A stretch of DNA of 64,000 bases. It comes from CAZNNH01 sp964574335. Its GTDB lineage: Bacteria; Acidobacteriota; Vicinamibacteria; Fen-336. The stretch lies in the NCBI GenBank assembly GCA_964574335.1, contig CAZNNH010000012.1, positions 8,394 to 72,393 on the forward strand. Direction: 5' to 3'. Position numbers and translations under genes: made by a program. Positions 1-8,430 of this stretch are shown in pieces. The notes beneath the pieces are model-generated. The model searched no databases. It was not told the DNA's origin and saw only the letters and a list, made by a program, of their open reading frames with translations. Position 1 is the first letter of the stretch; every line of letters begins with the position of its first letter.

Positions 1-76
1 CGCCTGGGCCGCCCTGGCCGTCGGCTTCAGCATGGTGGTCTGGATCATCTACGCGATGCTGTTCGCGTACCGCTAG
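1..76 (+). CDS. C-terminal end of a membrane protein (partial)
   Basis: An open frame enters from the left edge and ends at a TAG at 74-76. The 24 visible residues are almost all hydrophobic (AWAALAVGFSMVVWIIYAML, then FAYR), so they form a terminal transmembrane helix with a short basic tail. The gene stops 12 bp before the M23 peptidase start, which suggests shared transcription. Too little is visible to name a family. Confidence 0.5.
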   Translation, partial: AWAALAVGFSMVVWIIYAMLFAYR

Positions 77-88
77 CCAACCACGGAC

Positions 89-880
89 ATGTCCCCGGGC
101 TGGGTCGCCCTGCTGCTCTGGACGCTCTCCGTGGAGACTCCCGGGCAGGTGCTGGCGATCCAGGAGCAGGTGGAGATCCGGCTGGTCCGCCAGCCCGACC
201 GGGAGGTCCTGGAAGCCGAGAACCTCGACACCCTGGCGCCCCGCCACGTCGTGCTCGACCTCACCGACCCGGAGAACATCGAGGCCTCCGAGGCGCTTCC
301 GGTTCGCGTCGTCCTGCGGCCCCGCGAGTCACGAGAGCTGCTCTATCTGACAAGACGAGATCCCGGCCTCACCTCTTCCTATCACCTCGACACCCGGATC
401 GGCTTCGGCGACCCCGAGGCCAGGGTGGATACCGACTTCGTCTACAGCCTTCCCTTCCCGGAAGACATCCCATGCCGCGTGACCCAGGGGTACGACGGTC
501 CCCACACCCATCAGGGGATCGACGCCCTCGACTTCCAGATGGAGGAGGGCACGGAGATCCGCGCCGCCCGCGGCGGGGTGGTGGTGAGGGTCAAGGACGA
601 CTCGGATCGCGGCGGTCCGGACCCGAGCTACGTGGAGGACGCCAACTACATCGACATCCTCCACCGGGACGGGACCTGGGCCACCTACGCCCACCTCCAG
701 AAGGGCGGCGCCCTGGTGCGGGTCGGCCAGCGGGTGAGCCAGCGCGACAAGATCGGCCGAAGCGGCGCCACCGGCCAGGTGGCCGGCCCCCACCTCCACT
801 TCTGCGTCCTGCGCGCCACCTGGTGGGGCCCGGTCACCCTCCCGACGACGTTCGAAACGGGGTCAGGTCTAGACTTTTGA
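89..880 (+). CDS. M23-family metallopeptidase (LytM/peptidoglycan DD-endopeptidase-like)
   Basis: The 263-residue protein has a short N-terminal hydrophobic segment (about residues 4-20, signal or anchor), a beta-rich region, and a C-terminal M23 domain. The zinc ligands are visible: HQGID gives H141 and D145, and the HLH motif is at 235-237. M23 enzymes cleave peptide cross-links in peptidoglycan, or act as scaffolds when ligands are missing; here the ligands are intact, so activity is expected in the periplasm. The ATG at 89 has no clear Shine-Dalgarno but sits 12 bp behind the upstream gene. The last residues (TGSGLDF) are encoded inside a REP-like hairpin, so the original C-terminus may have been replaced. 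Confidence 0.85.
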   Translation: MSPGWVALLLWTLSVETPGQVLAIQEQVEIRLVRQPDREVLEAENLDTLAPRHVVLDLTDPENIEASEALPVRVVLRPRESRELLYLTRRDPGLTSSYHLDTRIGFGDPEARVDTDFVYSLPFPEDIPCRVTQGYDGPHTHQGIDALDFQMEEGTEIRAARGGVVVRVKDDSDRGGPDPSYVEDANYIDILHRDGTWATYAHLQKGGALVRVGQRVSQRDKIGRSGATGQVAGPHLHFCVLRATWWGPVTLPTTFETGSGLDF

Positions 881-902
881 CTTTCGGCCGTGCGGCCTGA
901 CC
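857..902. repeat. REP-like hairpin overlapping the end of the M23 gene
   Basis: The arms GGTCAGG (861-867) and CCTGACC (896-902) are perfect inverted repeats, and a second small stem GGCC/GGCC lies next to the right arm. The left part contains TCTAGACTTTTGAC, which resembles short palindromic elements scattered in other GC-rich genomes near REP-associated tyrosine transposases (recalled, not checked here). The stop codon of the peptidase (878-880) lies inside the element. It could also serve as a weak terminator before the MFS gene. Confidence 0.45.
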
Positions 903-925
903 TCGGGCGATAATCCTCTCCGCAC

Positions 926-2257
926 ATGGGGCGCTCCGACCGTTTCCGCACGACGGCGTCGGCGATGGGCCGGGCTCTGCGTCACCGCAACTACCGCCTC
1001 TTCTTCTTCGGACAGGGCACGTCGCTGGTCGGCACCTGGCTCACCCGGGTGGCGATGAGCTGGCTGGTCTACCGCCTCAGCGGCTCGGAGCTGCTGCTGG
1101 GACTGGTGGGGTTCGCCGGGCAGATCCCGATGTTCCTGCTGGCGCCCTTCGCCGGCGTGGTCGCCGACCGCGTCGACCGCAGGCGCCTGCTGCTCGGCAC
1201 CCAGGTCCTGGCGCTCCTGCAGTCCGCCCTGCTGGCCGCCCTCACCATCGCCGGCGTGATCACGGTCGCCCAGGTGGCGGTGCTGGCGGTGTTTCAGGGC
1301 GTGATCAACGCCTTCGACACCCCGGCCCGCCAGGCCTTCGTGGTGCAGATGGTCGAGGCCCGCGAGGACCTCGGCAACGCCATCGCCCTCAACTCCTCGA
1401 TGGTCAACGGCGCCCGGCTGCTCGGCCCGGCCCTGGCCGGCGTCCTGATCGCCCTGGTCGGCGAGGGGTGGTGCTTCGCCATCGACTCCGCCAGCTACCT
1501 GGCCGTGATCGGCTCCCTGGTGGCGATGCGGATCACCGTCGGCCGCCCGCCGGCGGAGCCCACCAGCTACCTGACCGAGCTCCGCGAGGGGCTGCGCTAC
1601 GTCGCCTCCTTCGCGCCGGTGCGGGCGATGCTGCTGCTGCTGGCCTGCACCAGCCTGACCGGGATGCCCTACGTGGTGCTGATGCCGGTCTTCGCTGCGG
1701 AGGTGCTGCACGGCGGCCCCCACACCCTCGGGTTGCTGATGGCCTGCAGCGGCGGCGGGGCGCTCTCGGCCGCAATCTGGCTGGCCGCGCGGCGCTCGGT
1801 CCTCGGCCTGGACCGGGTGATCTGGGTCGCCGCCTCCGGGTTCGGCCTGGCGCTGTGCGCCTTCTCGCTGTCCCGATCGGTCTGGCTGTCGGCGCCGCTG
1901 CTGGCCATCGCCGGCGGCGGGATGATGCTCCAGATGGCGAGCAGCAACACTCTGGTCCAGACCCTGGTCGACGAGCGCCTGCGCGGCCGGGTGATGAGCT
2001 TCTACGTCGTCGCCTTCCTCGGCATGATGCCGTTCGGGAGCCTCGCCGCCGGCTGGCTCGGCGAGCGGATCGGGGCGCCGGCCACGGTCGGGCTCGGCGG
2101 GGCGGCCACCGTGGTGGCAGCCGCCACCTTCGCCTCGGCACTCCCCCGGCTGCGCGCCGTAGTGCACCCGATCTACGTGCGGCTGGGCATCCTGCCCGAG
2201 GTCGCCGAGGACTTGGCGGGCACGGCGAGCGTCCCCGACACGACCGGTCCCGAGTAG
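926..2257 (+). CDS. MFS transporter, EntS/MFS_3-like exporter
   Basis: The 443-residue protein has about twelve hydrophobic helices and the usual MFS loop with basic residues between helices 2 and 3 (GVVADRVDRRRLL, about residues 77-89). The N-terminal half reads ALRHRNYRLFFFGQGTSLVGTW, broken here as ALRHRNYRLF then FFGQGTSLVGTW, which is characteristic of the enterobactin-exporter-like MFS_3 group of single-component exporters. The substrate cannot be deduced. The ATG at 926 has no Shine-Dalgarno; a GATAAT at 909-914 sits about 12 bp upstream, which would fit a leaderless or nearly leaderless transcript, but this is weak. It stands alone after the hairpin at 861-902. Confidence 0.85.
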   Translation: MGRSDRFRTTASAMGRALRHRNYRLFFFGQGTSLVGTWLTRVAMSWLVYRLSGSELLLGLVGFAGQIPMFLLAPFAGVVADRVDRRRLLLGTQVLALLQSALLAALTIAGVITVAQVAVLAVFQGVINAFDTPARQAFVVQMVEAREDLGNAIALNSSMVNGARLLGPALAGVLIALVGEGWCFAIDSASYLAVIGSLVAMRITVGRPPAEPTSYLTELREGLRYVASFAPVRAMLLLLACTSLTGMPYVVLMPVFAAEVLHGGPHTLGLLMACSGGGALSAAIWLAARRSVLGLDRVIWVAASGFGLALCAFSLSRSVWLSAPLLAIAGGGMMLQMASSNTLVQTLVDERLRGRVMSFYVVAFLGMMPFGSLAAGWLGERIGAPATVGLGGAATVVAAATFASALPRLRAVVHPIYVRLGILPEVAEDLAGTASVPDTTGPE

Positions 2258-2266
2258 CCCCGCTGC

Positions 2267-2536
2267 CTAGGAACCCACGATCCGAGGGAAGGCGCCTCCA
2301 ATGCGTCCTTCGTGGTAGTCGAGGGCCCCGTCGTCGAGCGCCTGACGGAGGGCTTCGGCATTCCCCTTGAAGAGCGCTACTTGCGTGTCGTGGAACGGAT
2401 CGATGTCTCGCGATCGGCGTGGTGAGGCCAGCAGTTCGTTCAGGGCCGCCCCGCCGGCGACGTAGCTGTCGCCGCTGCGGATCCGGTTCTCGGCTAGGAG
2501 CCGGCAGACGTCGCGCTGGAACTCGGTGAGAGCCAC
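2267..2536 (-). pseudogene. Truncated AbiEii-type nucleotidyltransferase N-terminus
   Basis: The frame starts at GTG 2536 behind a good GGAGG (7 nt spacing) and encodes 89 residues. Residues VAGGAALNELL followed by RRSRDID match the start of AbiEii/DUF-type nucleotidyltransferases, where GG and the RDxD acidic pair bind the nucleotide and metal. Family members usually run to 200 residues or more; here the frame ends soon after the acidic motif, losing the rest of the catalytic domain. It overlaps the preceding small gene by 43 bp, an arrangement I know from intact versions of this pair. I infer a truncated remnant; a short functional product is not excluded. Confidence 0.55.
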
Positions 2537-2724
2537 TCGCGCACCTCCGCCGCCCGCCGGAAGCCGGCCAGGTCTCCGTGTCGCTCGATGGCGTCCAGGA
2601 CGCGCAGCGTCTCCGCGATGCCGCTGGGATAGTAGTCGGAGCGCAGGAACCACAGGCAGCGAGAGCGGTACTCGTCCACCAGCGCCCGCACGCTCGCCGT
2701 GACGTTGGGGCTCAACGGCTCCAT
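2494..2724 (-). CDS. Small conserved partner protein of a nucleotidyltransferase
   Basis: A 76-residue protein starting at ATG 2724, without a clear Shine-Dalgarno. Its core, CLWFLRSDYYPSGIAETLRV followed by LDAIERHGD and REWL, is a recognisable pattern of short proteins encoded just before AbiEii-like nucleotidyltransferases. The C-terminal tail is Ser-rich (SPSSSATSAGS). The next gene starts inside it. Its biochemical role is unknown to me; the pairing suggests an antitoxin-like or accessory subunit. With the downstream nucleotidyltransferase truncated, this protein may be an orphan. Confidence 0.6.
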   Translation of the reverse strand: MEPLSPNVTASVRALVDEYRSRCLWFLRSDYYPSGIAETLRVLDAIERHGDLAGFRRAAEVREWLSPSSSATSAGS

Positions 2725-2824
2725 GAAGACAGCGGCCGGCGGGCGGCGGCTCGCGGGCTGGTCCCGTATCTGGCGGTCGGGGAGCTGACGGACCAGAGCG
2801 AGGCTCGCGACAATGGGGACGCCG

Positions 2825-3295
2825 TTATCCTCGGCGGCCGGCTGCCGCCTCGAGCGCCTCCACGTCGGCGAGGTCCTGCGCACGGCCCGTCGCCCGCTTG
2901 TTCCGTAGCAGGGCCTCGAGGCCGATGACGGCCACGCGCCGACCCTCGATCTCGAACCCATCGCCGGAACGGACGGCTTCGTCGAAGCCGACACCGTCTA
3001 CCCGATTGATGACGTCGATGCGGCGCGGCGGCGCCCCGATCTGGAGCACGCCGTCGTAGCTGGCGAAGTCGGCTTCGCTGACCTCGAAGGCCTGCAGCGG
3101 AGCGCCGAAAGCGGCCAGCGCCTGGTAGACGCGGGCCGCGTTCGCGCGGGTGGCACGCACCAGCACGTCCAGATCCTTGGTGGCCCGCGGATGACCGTGG
3201 AAGGCGACGGCATGGCCACCGACGACGACGAAGTCGGCGCCGGCGTCGGCGAGCGCCAGGAGCAGGTCGCGGAAGTCCTCGGGAAGCTCGATCAC
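2825..3295 (-). CDS. DUF6036-like nucleotidyltransferase
   Basis: The 156-residue protein starts at GTG 3295, which overlaps the upstream stop as GTGA (3295-3292), so translation is probably coupled. The motif FVVVGGHAVAFHG (about residues 23-35) and the acidic DLDVLV (about 41-46) form the minimal nucleotidyltransferase signature, and the fold is about the normal length for stand-alone proteins of this group. Such enzymes are often toxins or antitoxin-modifying enzymes in toxin-antitoxin-like pairs. The conserved small gene before it supports a two-gene module. The substrate (tRNA, protein or small molecule) cannot be read from sequence. Confidence 0.7.
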   Translation of the reverse strand: MIELPEDFRDLLLALADAGADFVVVGGHAVAFHGHPRATKDLDVLVRATRANAARVYQALAAFGAPLQAFEVSEADFASYDGVLQIGAPPRRIDVINRVDGVGFDEAVRSGDGFEIEGRRVAVIGLEALLRNKRATGRAQDLADVEALEAAAGRRG

Positions 3296-3522
3296 CTGGG
3301 ATGGCGGGGAACGAAGCGCCAGGGCGTCTCCCGGCGCGTGTAGCTCGGCTCCTCCATTCCCGCGAGCGACCACGCCTCGCGAGTGAGCCGGCGGACGAGC
3401 GAGACGGCCTCGGCGCCTCGCACCGGGCTCAGGTCCTCCTCAGCAGGCCCCAGGCGCGACTTACGGAGAATCACGCGAGCCCGCCTCGCCTCGGCCCTGG
3501 CCCGACGATCGGCTTCCGTCAT
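3292..3522 (-). CDS. Small basic partner of the DUF6036 nucleotidyltransferase
   Basis: A 76-residue Arg-rich protein starting at ATG 3522 and ending in a stop that overlaps the next GTG start. Its core GAEAVSLVRRLTREAWSLAG and the ending TPWRFVPRHPR resemble short conserved proteins I know next to DUF6036 nucleotidyltransferases. There is no Shine-Dalgarno, but a TAAGCT lies 9 nt before the ATG, so the message may be almost leaderless. A likely role is antitoxin or regulatory subunit, by analogy with toxin-antitoxin gene order (small gene first). No DNA-binding motif is obvious. Confidence 0.55.
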   Translation of the reverse strand: MTEADRRARAEARRARVILRKSRLGPAEEDLSPVRGAEAVSLVRRLTREAWSLAGMEEPSYTRRETPWRFVPRHPR

Positions 3523-3648
3523 ACGGCCATAGCTTAGCAGGCCGAGGGTCGGGTGGCGGGGAGCGGCATGACCACAGCGGCGGGTCATGAGAGGATCCGG
3601 CATGGCTCGGGCCGAGGCTGGGGCGTTTTCGGGTCGGGAGGGAGGATC

Positions 3649-5125
3649 ATGATTCAGCCACTGATCGTCCCCTTGTGTGGGCTTCTCCTCGTCGGAGGCC
3701 CTCAGACGCCGCCTGACGACAGCCCGGCCTCCCTGCAGAGCGCATGCGATCCGGGGACGCCCCTCGCCTGCTACCAATTGGCCCTCCGATACCGAGATGG
3801 GGAGGGAGTCGCGACAGACCGAGACAGATCACTCAGCCTGCTGGACAGGGCGTGCCTGGGCCAGATGGTTCGAGCATGCTTCACCGCCTGCCTGGCTGGC
3901 GGTCGCACGTGTTGGATGCTGGGCAACTCCGGTCCGGAGCCTTGGGTGTCGATGCGCAAGTTCGTGACGGCTCCAAGCACGTCGGCGCGCCTTGAAATGG
4001 TGGCCGCGACGCGCAATCTGCAGTTCCTGCGCGAGGTGCAGCAGGGCAGCCGCAAGTACGACGAGATCAAGTCCTTGCCCGACCTGGAGGCACTGCTGGA
4101 GGCGACCCGAGCTCGCGTCCGTGAGATCGCCGTCTCCGACCCAGATCCGGGGAGAAGGTGGTCTGCGATCTATGACGAGTCGCTTCAGGGCGTGGGCTAC
4201 AAGGAGCTGGAGCAGGTTGCCAAGAGCGACCCGGACCCGAAGGTCCGGAAGATGGCGCAGGAAGAGAACTCAAGGCTGTGGGGGTACAAGCCCTGGGAGA
4301 AGGAGGGGGCGGCCGAGCTGGTGCGGATGTCGAAGAGCCATGACGTGGAGACCCGGCGGAGGGCGGTGACCAAGCTGATGGACCCGGCGCGCCTGGCGGA
4401 GATGGCCGAGAAGGACGAGGACCGGGAGGTCCGGGACCGCGCAGTCTGGCGTCTCGGGGACTACGCGGACGATTGGCAGCCGGTGCTGATCCGGATTGCC
4501 GAGAAGGACGAGGACGAGCGGATTCGCTCGGCGGCGGCGGCTCGGGTGAGCGACCAGAGTGCCCTGGAGCGCCTGCTGCGGGGAAGCCGGGTCGCCTCGG
4601 TACGGCGGCACGCCCTGGAGAACCTGGAGGGCAGGCCGGTGGACACGTCGCTGCTGCTGTGGGTGGCCGAGCACGACAAGGACGACGAGATCCGGCGGGA
4701 AGCGGCGTCCCGGATCACGGACCAGGGGATCCTGGCCCGGATGGCCCGATCGAGCCGCAGCTACGAGGTGCGGGCCGCGGCCACGGCGAGGCTGGAGGAC
4801 CAGAAGCTGCTGGGAGATCGCGGTGAACGACCCGGTCGACTGGGTCTACAAGGCGGCAATCGACAGGCTCGAGGACGAGGTGATCCTGGCGGAGGTGGCT
4901 CGGAGGCGACCCGAGGAGTACGTGCTGCAGTTGGTCATCCAGAAGACGAGCGACCAGGAGCTCCTGACCACGCTCGCGCGGACGGCCGGGTCGTGGATGG
5001 TCCGGTTTCGGGCGGTTGGCAAGCTGACGGACCCGCAGGCGCTCGAGGGGATCGCAAGCAACGACGCCATGCCCGCGGTGCGCGAGGCGGCCCAGAAGAG
5101 GCTCGCGACGCTGGAGGCTCCCTAG
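3649..5125 (+). pseudogene. Secreted Sel1/HEAT-repeat-like protein, interrupted by a frameshift
   Basis: ATG 3649 follows a strong GGGAGGGAGG. After a signal peptide comes a Sel1-like unit (ACYQLALRYRDGEGV) and then a long alternating helical array with recurring DPD/DKD-containing turns and patterns such as EVRDRAVWRL, IRSAAAARV, EIRREAASRI and EVRAAATARL, spaced roughly 30 residues apart, typical of HEAT/PBS-lyase-like scaffolds. The reading frame breaks at about 4810-4820: KLLGDRGERPG in one frame versus EIAVNDPVDWV in the next. Removing one G from the GGG near 4815 joins them into about 491 residues ending at TAG 5125. It may be a sequencing error or a real mutation. Its stop overlaps the convergent neighbour's stop in the palindrome CTAG. 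Confidence 0.7.
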
Positions 5126-6246
5126 AGGCCCGTCGGCTGGCCCAGGAGCGCCGCCTTCAGGACCGCGTGAAGGTACTCCGCCTCTACGAGATCGGTGTTG
5201 CCGCCGATAGAGAGCGTCTTGCGGTCCGACCGGGCCACGATCGTCTTGGCGGAGAGGTAGAGCTCCTCCAGCTCGCTGGCGGGGATCGTCCTCGTCCGGC
5301 GGCCGAGCAGCCGATGCACCTCGACACGCAGGGAATCCGAGCTGGCGACCGCCGAGACCCTCGTGATCGTGTTCGCGATCCAGAGCAGAGCCAGCAAGAC
5401 GACGGGAATCACCACCAGAAGCGCCGGGTGGTCCACGAACGGCGGACGGTCGAGACGCGGCGACAGGCCCCGGAGTCTCTCGCCGAGGTCAGCGACGATA
5501 CCGGGCGCTGATGTCAGCGAGTAGCCGACGATGCTCCAGACAATGGCCGCGCCGACGGCTCTCCGGAACTCGCGAGGGAAGGTGACGCGGACGGTGTCGC
5601 CGCGCCGCGTGACGATCGACCGCAACAGCGCGGGCCTGTCCGGCACGACGACGTCCAGGCATTCCCGGCTGGCGCGCCCGCGCAGCGACTCGTCCAGCGT
5701 GTCCGCTTCCCGGATCTGCTCGGTCCCGGTCGAGGAGTCGTGCAGCGGCAGGCGGACGAACTTGGCGAGCTCCTCGGCTGAGCGCCTCGCCCGCTCTGGG
5801 CTCGAGACCGTCTCCCAGTCGATCCTGTCGCGATCGCCTGCCAGGCGCACCGGGTAGACGGTGGCGCTCCGGCTGCTGCCGCTTCTGCCCCTGCTGCTTC
5901 GGACCTCGCGGGTGACCCAGACATACCGGAACCGCCCGAGGGGTATCTGCTTGCGTCGGAGGGTAACGAGAGCCGTGAACGAGCTCTCGACCACCGCCTG
6001 GCGTCGGTCGATCCTGTGCTGGGCGCGCCCGAAGACCATCAGGCCACCGACCAGCGCGAACAGACCTCCGGCCGGGAACCCGACGTACCAGGGGATGTCG
6101 TCGCCGCCACGCATCTCGCCCGGGATGAAGACGGTGGCGATCAGCGCCAGTCCGGCGAGCAGGAAGGGCAGGCCGAACAGCATGAGGCAGCCGCCCCCAA
6201 GCCTCTTGGTGAGAACGGCCGGATTCGACGAGGGCCAGAGTGGCAT
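5122..6246 (-). CDS. Integral membrane protein of unknown function
   Basis: A 374-residue protein starting at ATG 6246 with GGAG 8-10 nt upstream. Two N-terminal helices (about residues 18-43 and 51-73) are followed by a soluble domain, then two more helices, one in the AAIVWSIVGYSLTS area and one at VVIPVVLLALLWIA, and a C-terminal tail. The layout resembles membrane proteins with an interposed beta-rich, PH-like soluble domain, but I do not recognise a family. It follows the secreted protein at 6276-7022 by 29 bp and is probably cotranscribed with it. Confidence 0.6.
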   Translation of the reverse strand: MPLWPSSNPAVLTKRLGGGCLMLFGLPFLLAGLALIATVFIPGEMRGGDDIPWYVGFPAGGLFALVGGLMVFGRAQHRIDRRQAVVESSFTALVTLRRKQIPLGRFRYVWVTREVRSSRGRSGSSRSATVYPVRLAGDRDRIDWETVSSPERARRSAEELAKFVRLPLHDSSTGTEQIREADTLDESLRGRASRECLDVVVPDRPALLRSIVTRRGDTVRVTFPREFRRAVGAAIVWSIVGYSLTSAPGIVADLGERLRGLSPRLDRPPFVDHPALLVVIPVVLLALLWIANTITRVSAVASSDSLRVEVHRLLGRRTRTIPASELEELYLSAKTIVARSDRKTLSIGGNTDLVEAEYLHAVLKAALLGQPTGL

Positions 6247-6275
6247 CTTTTCTCCGAGGGCCAGCAAGCGGCGCC

Positions 6276-7022
6276 CTAGTTCGCGGGCGCAGGGCTGGCG
6301 AACAGCGCCTCGACCTTCTGGTACTGCGAGTGGACGGCCTCGACCGCCTCGGCGGTCGCCTTTCGGTCGGTGCCGGCCGCCGTTGCCCTCAGCCTCTCGC
6401 TCTTCTCGCAGAGGGCGGCGATCTCTGGGCGCAGCTCGGCCTCGCGGGCGGCGAAGCGGCTCGGGACCGGGGCCACCGCCAGGGCGCTGCAGGCATCCGC
6501 CATCCGCTCGGCCGAGGCGGCAAGGGCCGGCCACTCCTGGTCGGGGAGCTGGTGGTGATAGACCCGGTAGAGCGCCACGTGGAAGAGGTCCAGCTCCTTC
6601 ATCGCCGGCCGCGTGGCACGCACCAGCCCCTCGAAGCCGGAGTGGAACGCCTCGACGGCGTCGAGCAGCCCCTGCTCCGACCCGGCTTCCGCCGCCGTCT
6701 CGTAGCTCGCCAGCGCCTTCTCGAGCCGGGCCAGGGCCGCGTCCCAGTCGGCCTGCCGCTGGTGCAGGATCTGCGGCAGGCGGGCCTCGGCCACCTTGGC
6801 GACGCCGGCGCGGGCCTCGGGGAGCAGCTCCTTCATCTTCTCGTAGTCCTTGTTCGGCCAGGCCTGGTGCCAGAGCGGGGCAACGACCTCGTGCAGCTCC
6901 ACCAGCGCCGGAACCTCGGAGCGCATCTCGGCGGCAAGCTCCTCGGCGCGGCCGGAGGGTCCCGCTGGAGCGAGAGAGGTCACGACGGCAAAGGCCAGGA
7001 TCGAGAGCGGCTTGTGAGTCAC
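6276..7022 (-). CDS. Exported helical protein of unknown function
   Basis: The start is placed at GTG 7022, since GAGGAGG lies 8 nt upstream and the following residues (KPLSILAFAVVTSLAPAG) make a signal peptide. The mature part, about 220 residues, is almost wholly charged amphipathic helix (for example WDAALARLEKALASYETA), resembling four-helix bundle or cytochrome c-prime-like periplasmic proteins, but no CxxCH heme site is present. Function unknown. It is the first gene of a two-gene set with the membrane protein at 5122-6246, and it faces away from the AraC regulator 106 bp to its right. Confidence 0.6.
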   Translation of the reverse strand: MTHKPLSILAFAVVTSLAPAGPSGRAEELAAEMRSEVPALVELHEVVAPLWHQAWPNKDYEKMKELLPEARAGVAKVAEARLPQILHQRQADWDAALARLEKALASYETAAEAGSEQGLLDAVEAFHSGFEGLVRATRPAMKELDLFHVALYRVYHHQLPDQEWPALAASAERMADACSALAVAPVPSRFAAREAELRPEIAALCEKSERLRATAAGTDRKATAEAVEAVHSQYQKVEALFASPAPAN

Positions 7023-7128
7023 GGTGGTCCTCCTCGAGCAGGGCCGGGAGCCCCGGCGTCCGCGCAGGATAGCGCCCCACCGTGAGCCACGCCAGCCGCG
7101 CCGCTTGGTGGTAGAGTCGGCGGTCGCC

Positions 7129-8259
7129 ATGTTCCCGGTGCTTCGCTACGTCGCCGTCAGCTCCACCGTGCAGGGGCTGCTGATGGCGGCAGCCCTGTTC
7201 TGGACGGGCAGAAACGGCCGTACCAGCAGCCGCCTGCTGGCCAGCCTGCTGTTGTCGCTCAGCCTGCTGCTGGTCTGTCACGTCGTCACCGGAATCGACG
7301 TGCCGCCGGCCCTGGGCCTCGCCGCTCAGTTGGGCGTCAACTTGACCTTCCTGCTGGGCCCCCTCCTCTACGCCTACCTCGCCTCCGTGCTCCTGCCCGA
7401 GCGGCGGTGGGGCGCCCGGCCCGCCCTGCACGCGCTTCCCTTCTTCCTCTTCGTCGGGATCACGCTGGCCCACCACCTGAGCCCGGGGGCTGTCTGGCAA
7501 GTCCTCGACGATTTCTCGGTGCGAGAGGGTGCGGCCCTCGCTCACCTGGCTGGATACCTGTCGTATGCCAGCCTCTCCCTCCAACTCTCGCGGCGCCTCC
7601 GGGCGGACCAGGCACCGACCCTCGGCGCTCCACGGCTCCATTGGCTGCGGTTCCTGACCCTGAGCTTCGTCGTGGTCTGCCTGTTCCGGACTCTGTCCCT
7701 CCTGTTGGTGCTGGGCCTGCTCCCGGGCGACTTCTGGTGCGGGTGGCTGGCGGGCGCCATCTGGATGACGTTCTTCCTGTTCTTCAACACCATCCTGTTC
7801 GTGGGGCTTTCCGTCCCCAGCCTGTTCACGCAGCACCGGAAGTACGAGCGTTCCCCCCTCGGCGAGGCCCAGAGGAGCCGGTACCTGGCCCGTCTGCGCG
7901 ATGTGATGCAAGACGAGAAGCCCTACCTCGATCCGGGCCTCTCCCTGGCAAGCCTGGCGGAGCGCGTCGACGTGCCTCCCAAGCACCTCTCCCGGCTGCT
8001 CAACGCCGAGTACCAGCAGAGCTTCTACGACTTCGTCAACCGCTTTCGCGTCGACGAGGCCACGGCGCTCCTGCGTGACCCGGCCAGCCAGGACCTGAGC
8101 ATCCTCGAGGTCGCCCAACGCGCCGGCTTCGCGTCCAAGCCGACCTTCAACGCCGCGTTCAAGAAGCGGACCGGCAGGACCCCCAGCCAGGTCCGGTCCT
8201 CGGAGACTTCGGCGGTCCGCCCGCCCGATCCGGCGGTGGACGATCCGCAGGAGGCCTGA
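7129..8259 (+). CDS. Membrane-anchored AraC-family transcriptional regulator
   Basis: The 376-residue protein has about six to seven hydrophobic helices in residues 1-235, then an AraC-type double helix-turn-helix at the C-terminus. The signature segments are visible: LSLASLAERVDVPPKHLSRL and the second helix-turn-helix ILEVAQRAGFASKPTFNAAF followed by KKRTGRTPSQVR. Such proteins couple a membrane sensor to promoter binding; the signal is not deducible. I chose ATG 7129 because the hydrophobic domain starts there. It is divergent from the 6276-7022 gene (106 bp apart) and lies upstream of the two DUF3795 genes, either of which could be a target. Confidence 0.85.
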   Translation: MFPVLRYVAVSSTVQGLLMAAALFWTGRNGRTSSRLLASLLLSLSLLLVCHVVTGIDVPPALGLAAQLGVNLTFLLGPLLYAYLASVLLPERRWGARPALHALPFFLFVGITLAHHLSPGAVWQVLDDFSVREGAALAHLAGYLSYASLSLQLSRRLRADQAPTLGAPRLHWLRFLTLSFVVVCLFRTLSLLLVLGLLPGDFWCGWLAGAIWMTFFLFFNTILFVGLSVPSLFTQHRKYERSPLGEAQRSRYLARLRDVMQDEKPYLDPGLSLASLAERVDVPPKHLSRLLNAEYQQSFYDFVNRFRVDEATALLRDPASQDLSILEVAQRAGFASKPTFNAAFKKRTGRTPSQVRSSETSAVRPPDPAVDDPQEA

Positions 8260-8430
8260 GGGGAGACCGGCCGAAACGGTCCGGAATCCTCGGCGAGGGG
8301 GTCTCAGCCGATCCGCGCAGTCGACCTTCGGCCCTCCCACGTCGATCTTGGGGCTCGATGCACCCCATGTCCGGGGACTCGGCCCGGCTCGGAAAGCCTA
8401 GCCGGTCCCCCCGAGGAGGGCCAATAGCTC

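Noticed and set aside
5122..8340. A 1072-codon continuous open frame on the minus strand
   Set aside because: Only its end (5122-6246) codes for protein with a Shine-Dalgarno and helices; the rest is antisense to the AraC gene and to a gene in another frame. High GC creates long false frames.
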